A stretch of DNA of 64,000 nucleotides from Sunxiuqinia indica (GTDB lineage Bacteria > Bacteroidota > Bacteroidia > Bacteroidales > Prolixibacteraceae): contig NZ_WVEM01000005.1 of assembly GCF_009847015.1 (NCBI RefSeq), forward strand, positions 124,001 through 188,000. Direction: 5' to 3'. Below, in pieces: positions 1 through 9,838 of this stretch; the first letter of the stretch is position 1; each line of letters begins with the position of its first letter. A program made the position numbers and the translations under genes. The notes below the pieces were generated by a model. It ran no database searches and was not told the origin of the DNA. It saw nothing but the letters and a program-made list of their open reading frames with translations.

Positions 1-740
1 TCCTGATTGCCCAATTATTCAATAAAACCATTTTTAAAAGTAAGGAAACTCCATTTGTTTTAGAGTTACCCCCATACCGAATTCCAACAGCACGAAATGT
101 ATTGATACACATGTGGGATAAAACCTGGCAATACCTGAAAAAAATTGGTGGTGTAATTTTGATTGGAGTAATTATTATCTGGGCATTGGGCTATTTCCCC
201 CGCGAAACCGATGCAACAAAGCAAATTGCTACTCAAATTGAACAACTTCAAACGAATCAGGAAACGCAAGCTCAGCAAAAGACAATTCATCAGCTTGAAT
301 TAAAGCAAGAAGCAACACGTTTGCAGAATTCCTATTTAGGTAGAATCGGTCAATTTATTGAGCCGGTTATGCGCCCTTTAGGCTTCGACTGGAAAATGAG
401 CGTTAGTTTATTGGCTGGATTGCCCGCCAAAGAAATTGTTGTAAGCACCATGGGTGTGCTGTACCAAGTCGAAGACGACCAAGAAGTTAGCTTAACCAAG
501 AAACTTCAGCAGGAACGTTATACAACAGGCCCGAAAAAAGGGCAGCTCATCATTTCGGTTCCGGTAGCTCTGGCATTTTTAATCTTTATTTTGGTATATT
601 TCCCTTGTATAGGAGTAATTGCCGCTATTCGAAATGAATCAGGCAAATTATTCTGGGCCATATTTACGATGTTCTACACCACCGCCTTAGCCTGGGTTTT
701 ATCGTTTGTCGTATTGCACATATCCCGGTTTTTCTTTTAA
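1..740 (+). CDS. feoB: FeoB ferrous iron transporter, C-terminal part (5' end outside window)
   Basis: The reading frame is open from the first bases of the window and ends at 740, giving about 245 residues of the C-terminal membrane domain of FeoB. FeoB is a GTP-driven inner-membrane Fe(II) importer; the N-terminal G domain lies upstream, outside the window. The visible part has the conserved FeoB segment LPAKEIVVSTMGVLY and several hydrophobic helices, the last ending at the C-terminus (WVLSFVVLHISRFFF). A charged, Gln-rich loop separates two helices. The small Cys-rich protein that often follows feoB starts 41 bp downstream, which supports the call. Confidence 0.93.
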   Translation, partial: LIAQLFNKTIFKSKETPFVLELPPYRIPTARNVLIHMWDKTWQYLKKIGGVILIGVIIIWALGYFPRETDATKQIATQIEQLQTNQETQAQQKTIHQLELKQEATRLQNSYLGRIGQFIEPVMRPLGFDWKMSVSLLAGLPAKEIVVSTMGVLYQVEDDQEVSLTKKLQQERYTTGPKKGQLIISVPVALAFLIFILVYFPCIGVIAAIRNESGKLFWAIFTMFYTTALAWVLSFVVLHISRFFF

Positions 741-781
741 GCGAAAACATTTCCGGCATCCAATTCCTTATTGAAATCAGC

Positions 782-982
782 ATGGTACAGGAAATTATCA
801 CATACTTAATTTTGGCGATTACTTTTGGGCTTGTTATTTGGAAAATCTACCAGCTAATGAGCTCGCTAAAAAAGCAAAGGAACTCAACATCAGACGAGGG
901 CAAGTGCGGCATTTGCACAACAAGTTGCAGCTTAAAAGAGCTAAAAAGCAAGCCTGACTGTCCTCCCGGTCAGGCAATGTAA
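782..982 (+). CDS. FeoB-associated Cys-rich membrane protein
   Basis: This 66-residue protein has one N-terminal membrane helix (ITYLILAITFGLVIWKIY) followed by a short soluble tail with a Cys cluster (CGICTTSC) and a further Cys near the end. This matches the small FeoB-associated Cys-rich family found next to feoB. Its exact role is not settled; a part in iron handling at the membrane is inferred from the neighbourhood. Its last codons overlap a GC-rich hairpin that also appears to end transcription of rpe on the other strand, so the C-terminal residues may be shaped by that element. Confidence 0.8.
   Translation: MVQEIITYLILAITFGLVIWKIYQLMSSLKKQRNSTSDEGKCGICTTSCSLKELKSKPDCPPGQAM
944..975 (-). 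terminator. Probable rpe terminator inside the end of the FeoB-associated gene
   Basis: A 7-bp GC-rich stem (GCCTGAC / GTCAGGC) with a 10-nt loop is followed on the minus strand by TTGCTTTTTAG. It lies just downstream of rpe, which ends at 988. It overlaps the last codons of the plus-strand gene. Confidence 0.55.
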
Positions 983-987
983 ATTGG

Positions 988-1641
988 TTATAGTGTTTTA
1001 AATTTGTTGATGGTTGCAATCGGGTCGTCAGTTTTAAAAATAAAACTTCCTGAAACAAGCACGTCGGCACCCGCCTCATAAAGATTACGTCCAGTTTCAA
1101 AGTTCACCCCACCGTCTACCTCAATCAAACATTTTGGATTTTTAACCATGATGAGCTCTTTCAACTCCCGAATTTTTTGGTAGGTATTTTTAATGAATGT
1201 TTGTCCTCCAAACCCCGGGTTTACTGACATAATGAGCACCATATCCAGATCGGAAATAATATCGTCAAGTAAATGAACGGGAGTGTGCGGATTTAAACAT
1301 ACACTTGCTTTCATTCCTTCATTTTTAATTGAACTAACGGTTCGATGCAAATGAGGACAAGTTTCGTAATGCACCGTCAATATGGAAGCTCCGGCTTTAC
1401 GAAATGGAACAATAAAATGATCAGGATTCGTAATCATTAAGTGTACATCCAGTGGTTTCTTTGCTACTTCAGCAACTTTTTCAACAACAGGAATTCCAAA
1501 TGAAATATTCGGAACAAAAACTCCATCCATAATATCGCAATGAATATAGTCAGCATTACTGCTATTAATCATTTCAATATCTCTACCTAATTTGGAAAAG
1601 TCAGCAGCTAAGATCGAAGGGGCGACAAGTTGTGTACTCAT
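988..1641 (-). CDS. rpe: Ribulose-phosphate 3-epimerase
   Basis: This 217-residue TIM-barrel enzyme interconverts ribulose 5-phosphate and xylulose 5-phosphate in the cytosolic pentose phosphate pathway. Family motifs are clear: the start LVAPSILAADFSKLG, HCDIMDGVFVPNISFG with a metal-binding His and Asp, LDVHLMI, MSVNPGFGGQ, and EVDGGVN near the C-terminus with a further catalytic Asp. Length is normal for Rpe. It is convergent with the FeoB-associated gene, with only 5 bp between stop codons. A TACCTTTG box lies 19 bp upstream of the start. Confidence 0.95.
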   Translation of the reverse strand: MSTQLVAPSILAADFSKLGRDIEMINSSNADYIHCDIMDGVFVPNISFGIPVVEKVAEVAKKPLDVHLMITNPDHFIVPFRKAGASILTVHYETCPHLHRTVSSIKNEGMKASVCLNPHTPVHLLDDIISDLDMVLIMSVNPGFGGQTFIKNTYQKIRELKELIMVKNPKCLIEVDGGVNFETGRNLYEAGADVLVSGSFIFKTDDPIATINKFKTL

Positions 1642-1659
1642 ATACTATATCTTTTTACA

Positions 1660-1667
1660 CAAAGGTA
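1660..1667 (-). promoter_or_regulatory. -7 box of the rpe promoter
   Basis: TACCTTTG on the minus strand matches the Bacteroidota -7 consensus TAnnTTTG and sits 19 bp before the rpe start. No clear TTTG -33 element is visible at the expected spacing. Confidence 0.45.
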
Positions 1668-1716
1668 GGTTTTCTCCTCGTTTGTGAAAATTGAATTTTT
1701 GGGTTGATAGTTAGTT

Positions 1717-2583
1717 TTACTGTCCCAGATAAGCTTTCAGCAAGCGATTTCGATAGTTGTTTTTCAACCGTTTAATTGATTTTTCTTTAATCTGACGAAC
1801 TCGCTCACGAGTAAGGCTAAAAATATCTCCTATTTCTTCCAGCGTGTGTTGACGATAGCCATTCAACCCAAAATAATATTTTAAAATTTCGGCTTCTCGT
1901 TCGCCTAAGGTTAATAACGTCCGTTCAATTTCCTTTTTCAATGAGTTATCGAGCAGGCCGTTATCCGGGCTGGGAGACTCGTCATTCAGCATCACATCGT
2001 AAAGATTATTGCCATCCTCATCACGCATTGGAGCATCCATCGAAACATGATGACTTGACACTTTCATAGCATTCTCCACAACTCCTGCAGTTGTTTCCAA
2101 TACTTTAGCCACCTCCGCCGCCGTGGGTTCCCGCTGATACTCTTGCTCCAACTTCGAAAATGCGCGGTTAATCTTATTAATCGATCCAATTTTATTTAAA
2201 GGCAGACGGACTATCCGGGCTTGTTCGGCAAGTGCTTGCAATATCGACTGGCGAATCCACCACACCGCATACGAAATAAATTTAAACCCACGGGTTTCGT
2301 CAAAGCGTTCGGCAGCTTTAATCAAGCCCAAATTCCCTTCATTAATCAAATCAGGAAGACTCAATCCTTGATTCTGGTATTGTTTCGAAACTGAAACGAC
2401 AAAACGAAGATTCGCTTTTATTAATTTTTCTAACGCGGCGCGATCACCTTTCCGAATACGTTTAGCAAGTTCAACTTCCTTCTCGGCAGTTAGCAGTTCA
2501 ACTTTGCCAATCTCGTGCAGATACTTATCAAGAGATAAGGTTTCTCTGTTGGTAACTTGCTTTGTAATTTTAAGTTGTCTCAT
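1717..2583 (-). CDS. RpoD-like sigma-70 factor, divergent paralogue
   Basis: This 288-residue sigma factor has the short Bacteroidota RpoD layout: a brief region 1.2 ([11 protein letters not shown]), a highly conserved region 2 ([34 protein letters not shown]; core and -10 contacts), region 3, and a region 4 helix-turn-helix ([28 protein letters not shown]). A closer match to the canonical Bacteroidota RpoD is encoded at 28842-29702. This copy differs from that one mostly in region 3 ([16 protein letters not shown]) and in an altered stretch before region 4.2. It is therefore probably an accessory primary-like sigma factor. Any distinct promoter set is unknown. Confidence 0.88.
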   Translation of the reverse strand: MRQLKITKQVTNRETLSLDKYLHEIGKVELLTAEKEVELAKRIRKGDRAALEKLIKANLRFVVSVSKQYQNQGLSLPDLINEGNLGLIKAAERFDETRGFKFISYAVWWIRQSILQALAEQARIVRLPLNKIGSINKINRAFSKLEQEYQREPTAAEVAKVLETTAGVVENAMKVSSHHVSMDAPMRDEDGNNLYDVMLNDESPSPDNGLLDNSLKKEIERTLLTLGEREAEILKYYFGLNGYRQHTLEEIGDIFSLTRERVRQIKEKSIKRLKNNYRNRLLKAYLGQ

Positions 2584-2951
2584 GGGAGCTGAGTATTATA
2601 ATAACACCAATTAAGGAAAATCATCCTTACTCAATTTACGGAAGTGAAAATAGTTAATTCAGATGATTTATTACAATTCTACACATTTATTTCATGAGTT
2701 AAACGAAATTCGTTATGAATAGGCTGTTTTTCTATATGAATGAACAAAAAGCAATGGTTTTGGTTTTGGATCGAATTTGTAAATTATTAAAATATTCATA
2801 GAAATTAAACGCTTTTTTTGGGTAATAGTTTCATATTACTTATAATTGCAGAATATAACGACATTTTAACGTTGTCCGACTATTTTACCCAAAGGCATTT
2901 TATTACTTTTCTCCTCCAGACATTGAATAGATGTAATTAATTTCAAAATAT
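2584..2951. other. Intergenic region between the divergent sigma-factor and rho genes
   Basis: This 368-bp AT-rich gap separates two divergently transcribed genes. It contains a good Bacteroidota promoter for rho (2817-2848). I found no convincing box for the sigma-factor gene, only weak TAAATTG-like matches. No open frame or strong hairpin is visible. Confidence 0.6.
2817..2848 (+). promoter_or_regulatory. rho promoter (TTTG-N20-TATAATTG)
   Basis: TTTG at 2817-2820, a 20-nt spacer and TATAATTG at 2841-2848 agree with the Bacteroidota consensus TTTG-N19/20-TAnnTTTG except for one base in the -7 box. Transcription from here would give a leader of roughly 95 nt before the rho start, long enough for leader-based autoregulation, although no specific structure is apparent. 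Confidence 0.55.
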
Positions 2952-4673
2952 ATGTATGACATTATTGAATTAAGCAAAAAGTTGGTTCCCGAATTAAAGG
3001 AAATCGCTAAGGAGCTTAACATTAAGAAAGTAGAATCCTACAAAAAACAAGACCTGATTTATAAGATACTAGATACTCAGGCAATTATTGCTTCTGAAAA
3101 AAAATCAGAACCGTCAAAAAAAGAAAAAGGGCCTAGAAGTAAAGCCAATACCGGCGCCCCGACAAAACAAGACAATAAGGACTCTCAGAATCAAGAGAGT
3201 AATAAAAATCCAGAGCCTAAAAAGCGCAAACGTGCAACGGTTGTAAAGGCGTCCTCATTCTTTGACAAGTCGAAGAAAACAGGCGATCAAGGAAAACCAC
3301 CTACAGACTCTCAACCAGACGTTGCCAAGGATAAGACAATAGAAGTCAAGAAAGATAAACATCAGCAGTCTAAGCCTACGGTTGTTAAAAAAATAGATAA
3401 ATCTCAGGATCAAGGTGCAAAGGAACATAAAAAAGCTCCTGACACACAACAGCAACCACAGCAACGGAAGCCCAAGCAATCCAAATGGGACAACAACCAA
3501 CCGCATGGTAAGAGTAAACATGGAAATTCCGGAACGGATAAATCATATGAATTTGAAGGTATTATTACCAATTCCGGCGTTCTGGAGATTATGCCTGATG
3601 GTTATGGTTTCCTGCGCTCATCTGACTATAATTATCTGAACTCTCCGGACGACACCTATGTTTCTCAATCTCAGATCAAACTATTTGGCCTAAAAACAGG
3701 AGATACAGTAACCGGAACAATTCGCCCTCCCAAAGAAGGTGAAAAATATTTCCCGCTTATTAAAGTAGTCGAAATCAATGGAAGAACTCCTGATTACATT
3801 AGAGATCGTGTTCCATTCGACCATTTAACTCCGCTTTTCCCTACTGAGAAATTCAACATCACAGGAAATGGACACGACAATATCTCAACACGGGTTGTTG
3901 ATTTATTTGCTCCAATCGGGAAAGGACAGCGTGGTTTAATTGTGGCTCAGCCCAAAACGGGTAAAACCATGTTATTAAAAGAAATTGCCAACGCAATTGC
4001 CGCTAACCATCCGGAAGTATTCATGATCGTATTATTGATTGATGAGCGCCCGGAAGAAGTTACCGATATGTCAAGAAGCGTGAATGGAGAGGTAATCGCT
4101 TCAACTTTTGACGAACCAGCCGACCGCCATGTTCGTGTAGCCGGAATGGTCTTGGAGAAAGCCAAACGAATGGTTGAATGTGGTCATGATGTGGTCATTC
4201 TACTTGACTCGATTACTCGTCTTGCTCGTGCGTACAATACGGTTGCACCGGCTTCAGGTAAAGTATTGTCGGGTGGTGTTGATGCTAACGCTTTGCACAA
4301 ACCGAAACGCTTTTTTGGAGCAGCCCGAAATATTGAAGAAGGAGGTTCATTAACCATTCTTTCGACAGCATTGACCGAAACCGGATCTAAAATGGATGAC
4401 GTTATCTTTGAAGAATTTAAAGGAACAGGTAACATGGAACTGCAACTCGACCGCAGATTGTCGAACAAACGCATCTTCCCAGCTGTGGATATTGTTTCTT
4501 CAAGTACACGCCGCGAAGACGTGCTAATGTCTAAAGGAATGATGGATAAAATATGGATTTTGCGCAATTATCTGGCTGACATGAACTCATTGGAAGCAAT
4601 GGATTTCATTAAAACGCGCCTGATGCGCACAGATTCGATTGAAGAATTTTTGATTTCGATGAATAGCGAATGA
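2952..4673 (+). CDS. rho: Transcription termination factor Rho with a long disordered insertion
   Basis: Rho is a hexameric RNA-dependent ATPase that ends transcription. This 573-residue copy has an N-terminal SAP-like helical part (residues 1-45), then about 150 residues rich in Lys, Gln, Asn, Ser and Pro that look disordered. A cold-shock-type RNA-binding domain follows ([15 protein letters not shown] onward), then the RecA-type motor with Walker A QPKTGKT, Walker [15 protein letters not shown] and the R-loop region [21 protein letters not shown]. Bacteroidota Rho proteins characteristically carry such an insertion, and the one in Bacteroides thetaiotaomicron is reported to drive condensate formation. 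The gene ends in a bidirectional terminator. Confidence 0.97.
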   Translation: MYDIIELSKKLVPELKEIAKELNIKKVESYKKQDLIYKILDTQAIIASEKKSEPSKKEKGPRSKANTGAPTKQDNKDSQNQESNKNPEPKKRKRATVVKASSFFDKSKKTGDQGKPPTDSQPDVAKDKTIEVKKDKHQQSKPTVVKKIDKSQDQGAKEHKKAPDTQQQPQQRKPKQSKWDNNQPHGKSKHGNSGTDKSYEFEGIITNSGVLEIMPDGYGFLRSSDYNYLNSPDDTYVSQSQIKLFGLKTGDTVTGTIRPPKEGEKYFPLIKVVEINGRTPDYIRDRVPFDHLTPLFPTEKFNITGNGHDNISTRVVDLFAPIGKGQRGLIVAQPKTGKTMLLKEIANAIAANHPEVFMIVLLIDERPEEVTDMSRSVNGEVIASTFDEPADRHVRVAGMVLEKAKRMVECGHDVVILLDSITRLARAYNTVAPASGKVLSGGVDANALHKPKRFFGAARNIEEGGSLTILSTALTETGSKMDDVIFEEFKGTGNMELQLDRRLSNKRIFPAVDIVSSSTRREDVLMSKGMMDKIWILRNYLADMNSLEAMDFIKTRLMRTDSIEEFLISMNSE

Positions 4674-4689
4674 TCAATAAAAGAAATTC

Positions 4690-4730
4690 AAAGAAAAAGG
4701 GCTTTACAATTTGTGAAGCCCTTTTTCTTT
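4690..4730. terminator. Bidirectional terminator between rho and the VOC gene
   Basis: A perfect 15-bp stem (AAAGAAAAAGGGCTT at 4690-4704 with its complement at 4716-4730) has an 11-nt loop and A/T tracts on both sides, so it can act on both strands. The stop codon of the minus-strand VOC gene (4704-4706) lies inside it. Confidence 0.85.
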
Positions 4731-5153
4731 GATGCTATTACACACAATTTCATACTTCATATTTTCCAGATCTTTAAAGTAAACAGCGTAATAGTTTTCA
4801 CCGTACTCCGGGTGTATTTGGGGTTCGGAAACAATGACAGCCCCAATCCTTTGCAACTCCGAATAAGCCTGATCAACTTCAGCTCGCGATTCGGCTTTAA
4901 AAGCTAAATGATGCAACGCTCCGGGTTTTCTGCGATGTATCGGCTCATTTTTAAAGGCCTCTCTTGGCGAAGTAATCGCAAAAGCCAATTGATTGTGCGT
5001 ATACTCAACGACATGAAAATCGTGCTCTTCGATAAATGCACTCACTTTATTCGTAATATCAAAACCGATTATTGGCAAGAATTTATCGTAAAACTTCTCA
5101 GCGACTTTTAGATCCCTGACGGTAATTTGAATGTGATCGATTATAGGTTGCAC
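4704..5153 (-). CDS. VOC (glyoxalase/bleomycin-resistance fold) protein
   Basis: This 149-residue protein has the vicinal-oxygen-chelate fold pattern: an N-terminal IDHIQITVRDLKVAEKFYDKFL, a central PGALHHLAFKAESRAEVDQAY, and a C-terminal YYAVYFKDLENMKYEIVC ending in a metal-ligand-type Glu. His in IDHIQ, His in HHLAF and this Glu are likely metal ligands. Family members include lyases, isomerases and dioxygenases; the substrate cannot be read from the sequence. It has its own transcription unit, converging with rho, and its stop codon is part of the shared terminator. Confidence 0.82.
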   Translation of the reverse strand: MQPIIDHIQITVRDLKVAEKFYDKFLPIIGFDITNKVSAFIEEHDFHVVEYTHNQLAFAITSPREAFKNEPIHRRKPGALHHLAFKAESRAEVDQAYSELQRIGAVIVSEPQIHPEYGENYYAVYFKDLENMKYEIVCNSIKEKGLHKL

Positions 5154-5315
5154 CTGAAAAGTATTTCAATGACTTAATTTGATAGAGCGTCAATCGCCAA
5201 TATACAAAACCTGCCAGAATTATGCTAAACTTGTTTCAATTTAGATTAGTTTTAAAAGAGAATGATATCAACCCGTTTAATGAAAATACAAAGTTCGGAA
5301 TGACTTTACCTCAAC

Positions 5316-5353
5316 AAAAAAGCCGCTCTCCTTTCGGAAAGCGGCTTTTTATT
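5316..5353 (-). terminator. Enolase gene terminator
   Basis: An 11-bp stem (AAAAAGCCGCT at 5317-5327 with its complement at 5340-5350) flanked by A/T tracts lies 17 bp past the eno stop codon. Confidence 0.85.
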
Positions 5354-5369
5354 ATTTTGTAGTAAGGAA

Positions 5370-6994
<1,625 letters not shown>

Positions 6995-7360
6995 CTAGCT
7001 CTTTTTAAACTGACTATATTTTTCTCCCGACTTGTATTCTACCACCTCCACATCCTGAATGGTCACCAATGCTCCCTTTTTGGAGTCACCAATTAATTCG
7101 CTTACCTGCTTTGAAAACGCACCAATTTTGCTCTTCTCATCAACAATCTCGACAACAACAGGGAGGTGACTGGACAAGGCAAATATTTTCATGGTATGAA
7201 TGGAATGACTGGCACCATATGACAAGACCCCCCGATGAACAGTTGCTCCGGCTAATCCAGCATTTCTTGCTTCTTTGACAATTTCCTCATACAATGGCGA
7301 TGATCCAATCTTATCTGATTCGGAAATGTAAACTTTCAATACACTTGCTTTTCCTTTCAT
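6995..7360 (-). CDS. DUF190 family protein (CrcB-associated)
   Basis: This 121-residue protein fits the DUF190 family: VLKVYISESDKIGSSPLYEEIVKEARNAG, then AGATVHRGVLSYGASHSIHT and LPVVVEIVDEKSKI, a ferredoxin-like fold related to PII-type proteins. DUF190 genes commonly lie beside or are fused to crcB fluoride-channel genes. Here a crcB remnant lies 3 kb upstream on the same strand and eno lies downstream. A role linked to fluoride stress is inferred from these neighbours; no biochemical function is established. The start has an intact ATG. Confidence 0.85.
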   Translation of the reverse strand: MKGKASVLKVYISESDKIGSSPLYEEIVKEARNAGLAGATVHRGVLSYGASHSIHTMKIFALSSHLPVVVEIVDEKSKIGAFSKQVSELIGDSKKGALVTIQDVEVVEYKSGEKYSQFKKS

Positions 7361-7580
7361 GATGTAGCTCTATTAAACGTTTAAATTCATTATTAACACC
7401 CTGCAAATAAAACAGTTATCACTCTTACGCCTACTCATTTATGTTACACTGGTTCGGATTGAAACGTATTACCACTCCAAATCAGCATAGAGCATCTCCT
7501 AATTAAACAACAAATTTCCGAAGCCCTTGTTATAAAATAAAACAGCTATATTTTTTTGAACCCAGAAAGAGTACGCCATC

Positions 7581-7949
7581 ATGAAATATGAATTTGATAA
7601 AAAATATACCGCCGGATCCAGCTATTCCACCACTCGGATAGCAGCCTTTACATCGGGTGACGACAGCAGCACCCGGATGATTTTGCAATCATTTGTAGCT
7701 TCAACAAAACAAAATCTGGCCTATTTAAAATTATACCATGATCGGGAAAATCACCGGATGTTGTCGAATGTAGCTCATAAAATGCTGCCACTTTTTAAAA
7801 GTCTTGAGGTGAATGAGCTCATCCCTATTTTGGAGCTAATGGAAGAAAAGAAACTTGCATCCGAAGAGTGGGACAGTAAAACGCCAGAACTCATTCAAAA
7901 AGTTGAACAGCTGGTTGCCACCATTCAAAAAGACTACAATATTGAGTAA
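7581..7949 (+). CDS. Hpt-like phosphotransfer protein
   Basis: This 122-residue, mainly helical protein contains SNVAHKMLPLFKSLEVNELIPILELME, which resembles the His-containing helix of Hpt domains (HKxxxxxxxLG-like), with His in AHKM as the likely phosphoacceptor. Hpt proteins pass phosphoryl groups between receiver domains in phosphorelays. No kinase domain is attached. It converges with the sigma-54 response regulator gene, with 6 bp between the stop codons, making that regulator the obvious partner. The Hpt assignment rests on one motif and on context. Confidence 0.6.
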   Translation: MKYEFDKKYTAGSSYSTTRIAAFTSGDDSSTRMILQSFVASTKQNLAYLKLYHDRENHRMLSNVAHKMLPLFKSLEVNELIPILELMEEKKLASEEWDSKTPELIQKVEQLVATIQKDYNIE

Positions 7950-7955
7950 AGAAAG

Positions 7956-9302
7956 CTAGCTTTTATTTTTTTCAGGAAGCTCAATCTGGTAAGCCTTAAT
8001 TTTATTGTACAAGGTTTTCCGATCAACCTTCAGCAACCGGGCAGCTTGGCTTTTATTGTAATTTGCTGCTTCCAATGCCCTGCGAATAACCTGGTGCTCA
8101 TTTTCCTTACGATACAGACCGAATTGGTTGCTTTCTGGCCCAGCACACAACTCATCTGGAATTTCTTTCAGGGTGATTTGCTTACCATGAGCCAACAAGG
8201 TTGCTCGTTTGACAATATTTTTCATCTCGCGCAAATTACCCGGCCAACCGTAATTCATGAACACCTCTTCAAGACTTTTGTCAAAGCCCTCAACAGCTTT
8301 TTCCAGATATTGATTTGCTTGCTCCAAAAAGTAATGCGCAAAAAGCATAATATCTTGCTTTCGTTCCCGCAAGGGTGGCACATTAATCTGAAACTCGTTC
8401 AACCGATGATAAAGGTCTTCGCGGAAATCACCGCTCTCTTGCGCACCGGTCAGATTTTCGTTGGTTGCAGCAATAATCCGAACATCCACACCTACGTCCT
8501 TATTGCTTCCAACGGGTTTTATCTTTCGCTCTTGCAATACCCGTAATAACTGAATTTGCGTGTTATACGGAAGATTTCCTACTTCATCTAAAAATAAGGT
8601 CCCTCCATTGGCGGCTTCAAAACTTCCTACTTTATCGCCAATCGCGCCGGTAAACGATCCTTTGACATGCCCAAAAAACTCACTGGCAACCAACTCTTTG
8701 GGAATTGCGCCACAATCAATTGCCACAAAAGGCTTGTCGGAACGTTTGCTCTTATTGTGAATTAATCGGGCAACGTATTCTTTTCCGGTACCACTTTCCC
8801 CGGTAATAAGCACCGACATGGGAGTAGGCGCAACCAATTCAATATGTTTATTTAACTTTCGTGATGGACGGCTGACTCCTTCTTTATAATCGGATGTCTT
8901 TCCCCTTTTGCTTTCGTTGACCGACGCGGCTGTCTCATTTTTTGCAGCCTGCAATGCCTCTTTTATTACGTTCAACACTTCGTCCGGATTCAAAGGCTTG
9001 GGGATATAGTTAAATGCTCCCTTTTTGATGGACTCAATAGCGGTGGCGATATCAGCATAACCAGTCATCATGATAATCTGCGACGCGGGTGCCTGATTTT
9101 TGATTAACCGAATCAGATCCATTCCACTCATATCCGGCATCCTAAGATCAGTCATGACAATGTCAAACTCTTTTTCCTGAATAATCCGTTTGGCTTCAAT
9201 GGGTGAAAAAACAGTTGTTACGCGGTACTTATTCTTTTCTAGCAAAGTTTGCAACATGAAACAAAAAGTAACATCGTCGTCTATAATTAGAATGTTTATC
9301 AT
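7956..9302 (-). CDS. Sigma-54-dependent response regulator, NtrC family
   Basis: This 448-residue activator has a receiver domain (acidic pocket DDD at 8-10, phosphoacceptor Asp52 in MTDLRMPDM), an AAA+ domain with Walker A GESGTGKE and Walker B GGTLFLDEVG, and a Fis-type helix-turn-helix at the C-terminus (NYNKSQAARLLKVDRKTLYNKIK). It should bind enhancer sites and remodel sigma-54 RNA polymerase. The sigma-54 contact loop reads GSFTGA instead of GAFTGA, a mild variant. No cognate kinase is adjacent, but an Hpt-like protein is encoded convergently. Target genes are unknown. Confidence 0.93.
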   Translation of the reverse strand: MINILIIDDDVTFCFMLQTLLEKNKYRVTTVFSPIEAKRIIQEKEFDIVMTDLRMPDMSGMDLIRLIKNQAPASQIIMMTGYADIATAIESIKKGAFNYIPKPLNPDEVLNVIKEALQAAKNETAASVNESKRGKTSDYKEGVSRPSRKLNKHIELVAPTPMSVLITGESGTGKEYVARLIHNKSKRSDKPFVAIDCGAIPKELVASEFFGHVKGSFTGAIGDKVGSFEAANGGTLFLDEVGNLPYNTQIQLLRVLQERKIKPVGSNKDVGVDVRIIAATNENLTGAQESGDFREDLYHRLNEFQINVPPLRERKQDIMLFAHYFLEQANQYLEKAVEGFDKSLEEVFMNYGWPGNLREMKNIVKRATLLAHGKQITLKEIPDELCAGPESNQFGLYRKENEHQVIRRALEAANYNKSQAARLLKVDRKTLYNKIKAYQIELPEKNKS

Positions 9303-9399
9303 ATGAGTTAAAACACGATCGTATTAATATTCTTTAGTTGATTAAAAATAACGTTGAACTATCTCAGATAGTATAGTTTTCTGCTGAAAAAAAGTTTAA

Positions 9400-9445
9400 T
9401 AGAAAAACCTCTATCAGTCAGAATCTAATCTTCGTGATAGAGGTT
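9400..9445 (-). terminator. Terminator of the PepSY-like gene
   Basis: A 10-bp stem (AACCTCTATC at 9406-9415 with its complement at 9436-9445) is followed on the minus strand by TTTTTC, about 60 bp past the stop codon at 9503. Confidence 0.65.
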
Positions 9446-9502
9446 AAGACACTTATTCTATAGCATCCAAGCAATTCTTATATTTTATTAAAGTGATGAG
9501 CC

Positions 9503-9838
9503 TTACTCCATTGGAGCTGCCTGATCTTCTTTTTTAATCTTCAGAAATTCACCCTGTTCGTTGAAAAAGATAGCAAGTTTTTCACTTCCGTTTTCAAGTT
9601 TCACTTTAAAACTACCATCGGTACCTTTAAAAGCCTCAGAAATTGTGTAGTCAGCATACCCTTCAGAAATAGATTTGCTTACTGCTTCGGGCAAATCTTC
9701 CTTATCTATTTTCTCATATTTCACATCCTGCTGAGCAACGATTTTAGCTTTCACTGCATTTCCTGCTAAAACACTTGCGGCAGGTACACTAATTCCCATA
9801 ATTGCTACTGCGGCTGTAATTATCATTACTTTTTTCAT
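9503..9838 (-). CDS. Secreted PepSY-like protein
   Basis: This 111-residue protein begins with a signal peptide (MKKVMIITAAVAIMGISVPAASVLAG). The mature part contains KIDKEDLPEAVSKSISEGYADYTISEAF followed by GSFKVKLENGSEKLAIFFNEQGEFLKIKKE, the single-repeat helix plus beta-sheet pattern of the PepSY-like family seen in Bacteroidota periplasmic proteins. The function is not established; roles in binding or inhibition in the periplasm are proposed for related proteins. It is a single gene upstream of, and codirectional with, the sigma-54 regulator, separated by a terminator. Confidence 0.7.
   Translation of the reverse strand: MKKVMIITAAVAIMGISVPAASVLAGNAVKAKIVAQQDVKYEKIDKEDLPEAVSKSISEGYADYTISEAFKGTDGSFKVKLENGSEKLAIFFNEQGEFLKIKKEDQAAPME

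Noticed and set aside
8046-8546. 166-codon plus-strand frame within the sigma-54 regulator gene
   Set aside because: It is antisense to the AAA+ domain, with no motif and poor composition.
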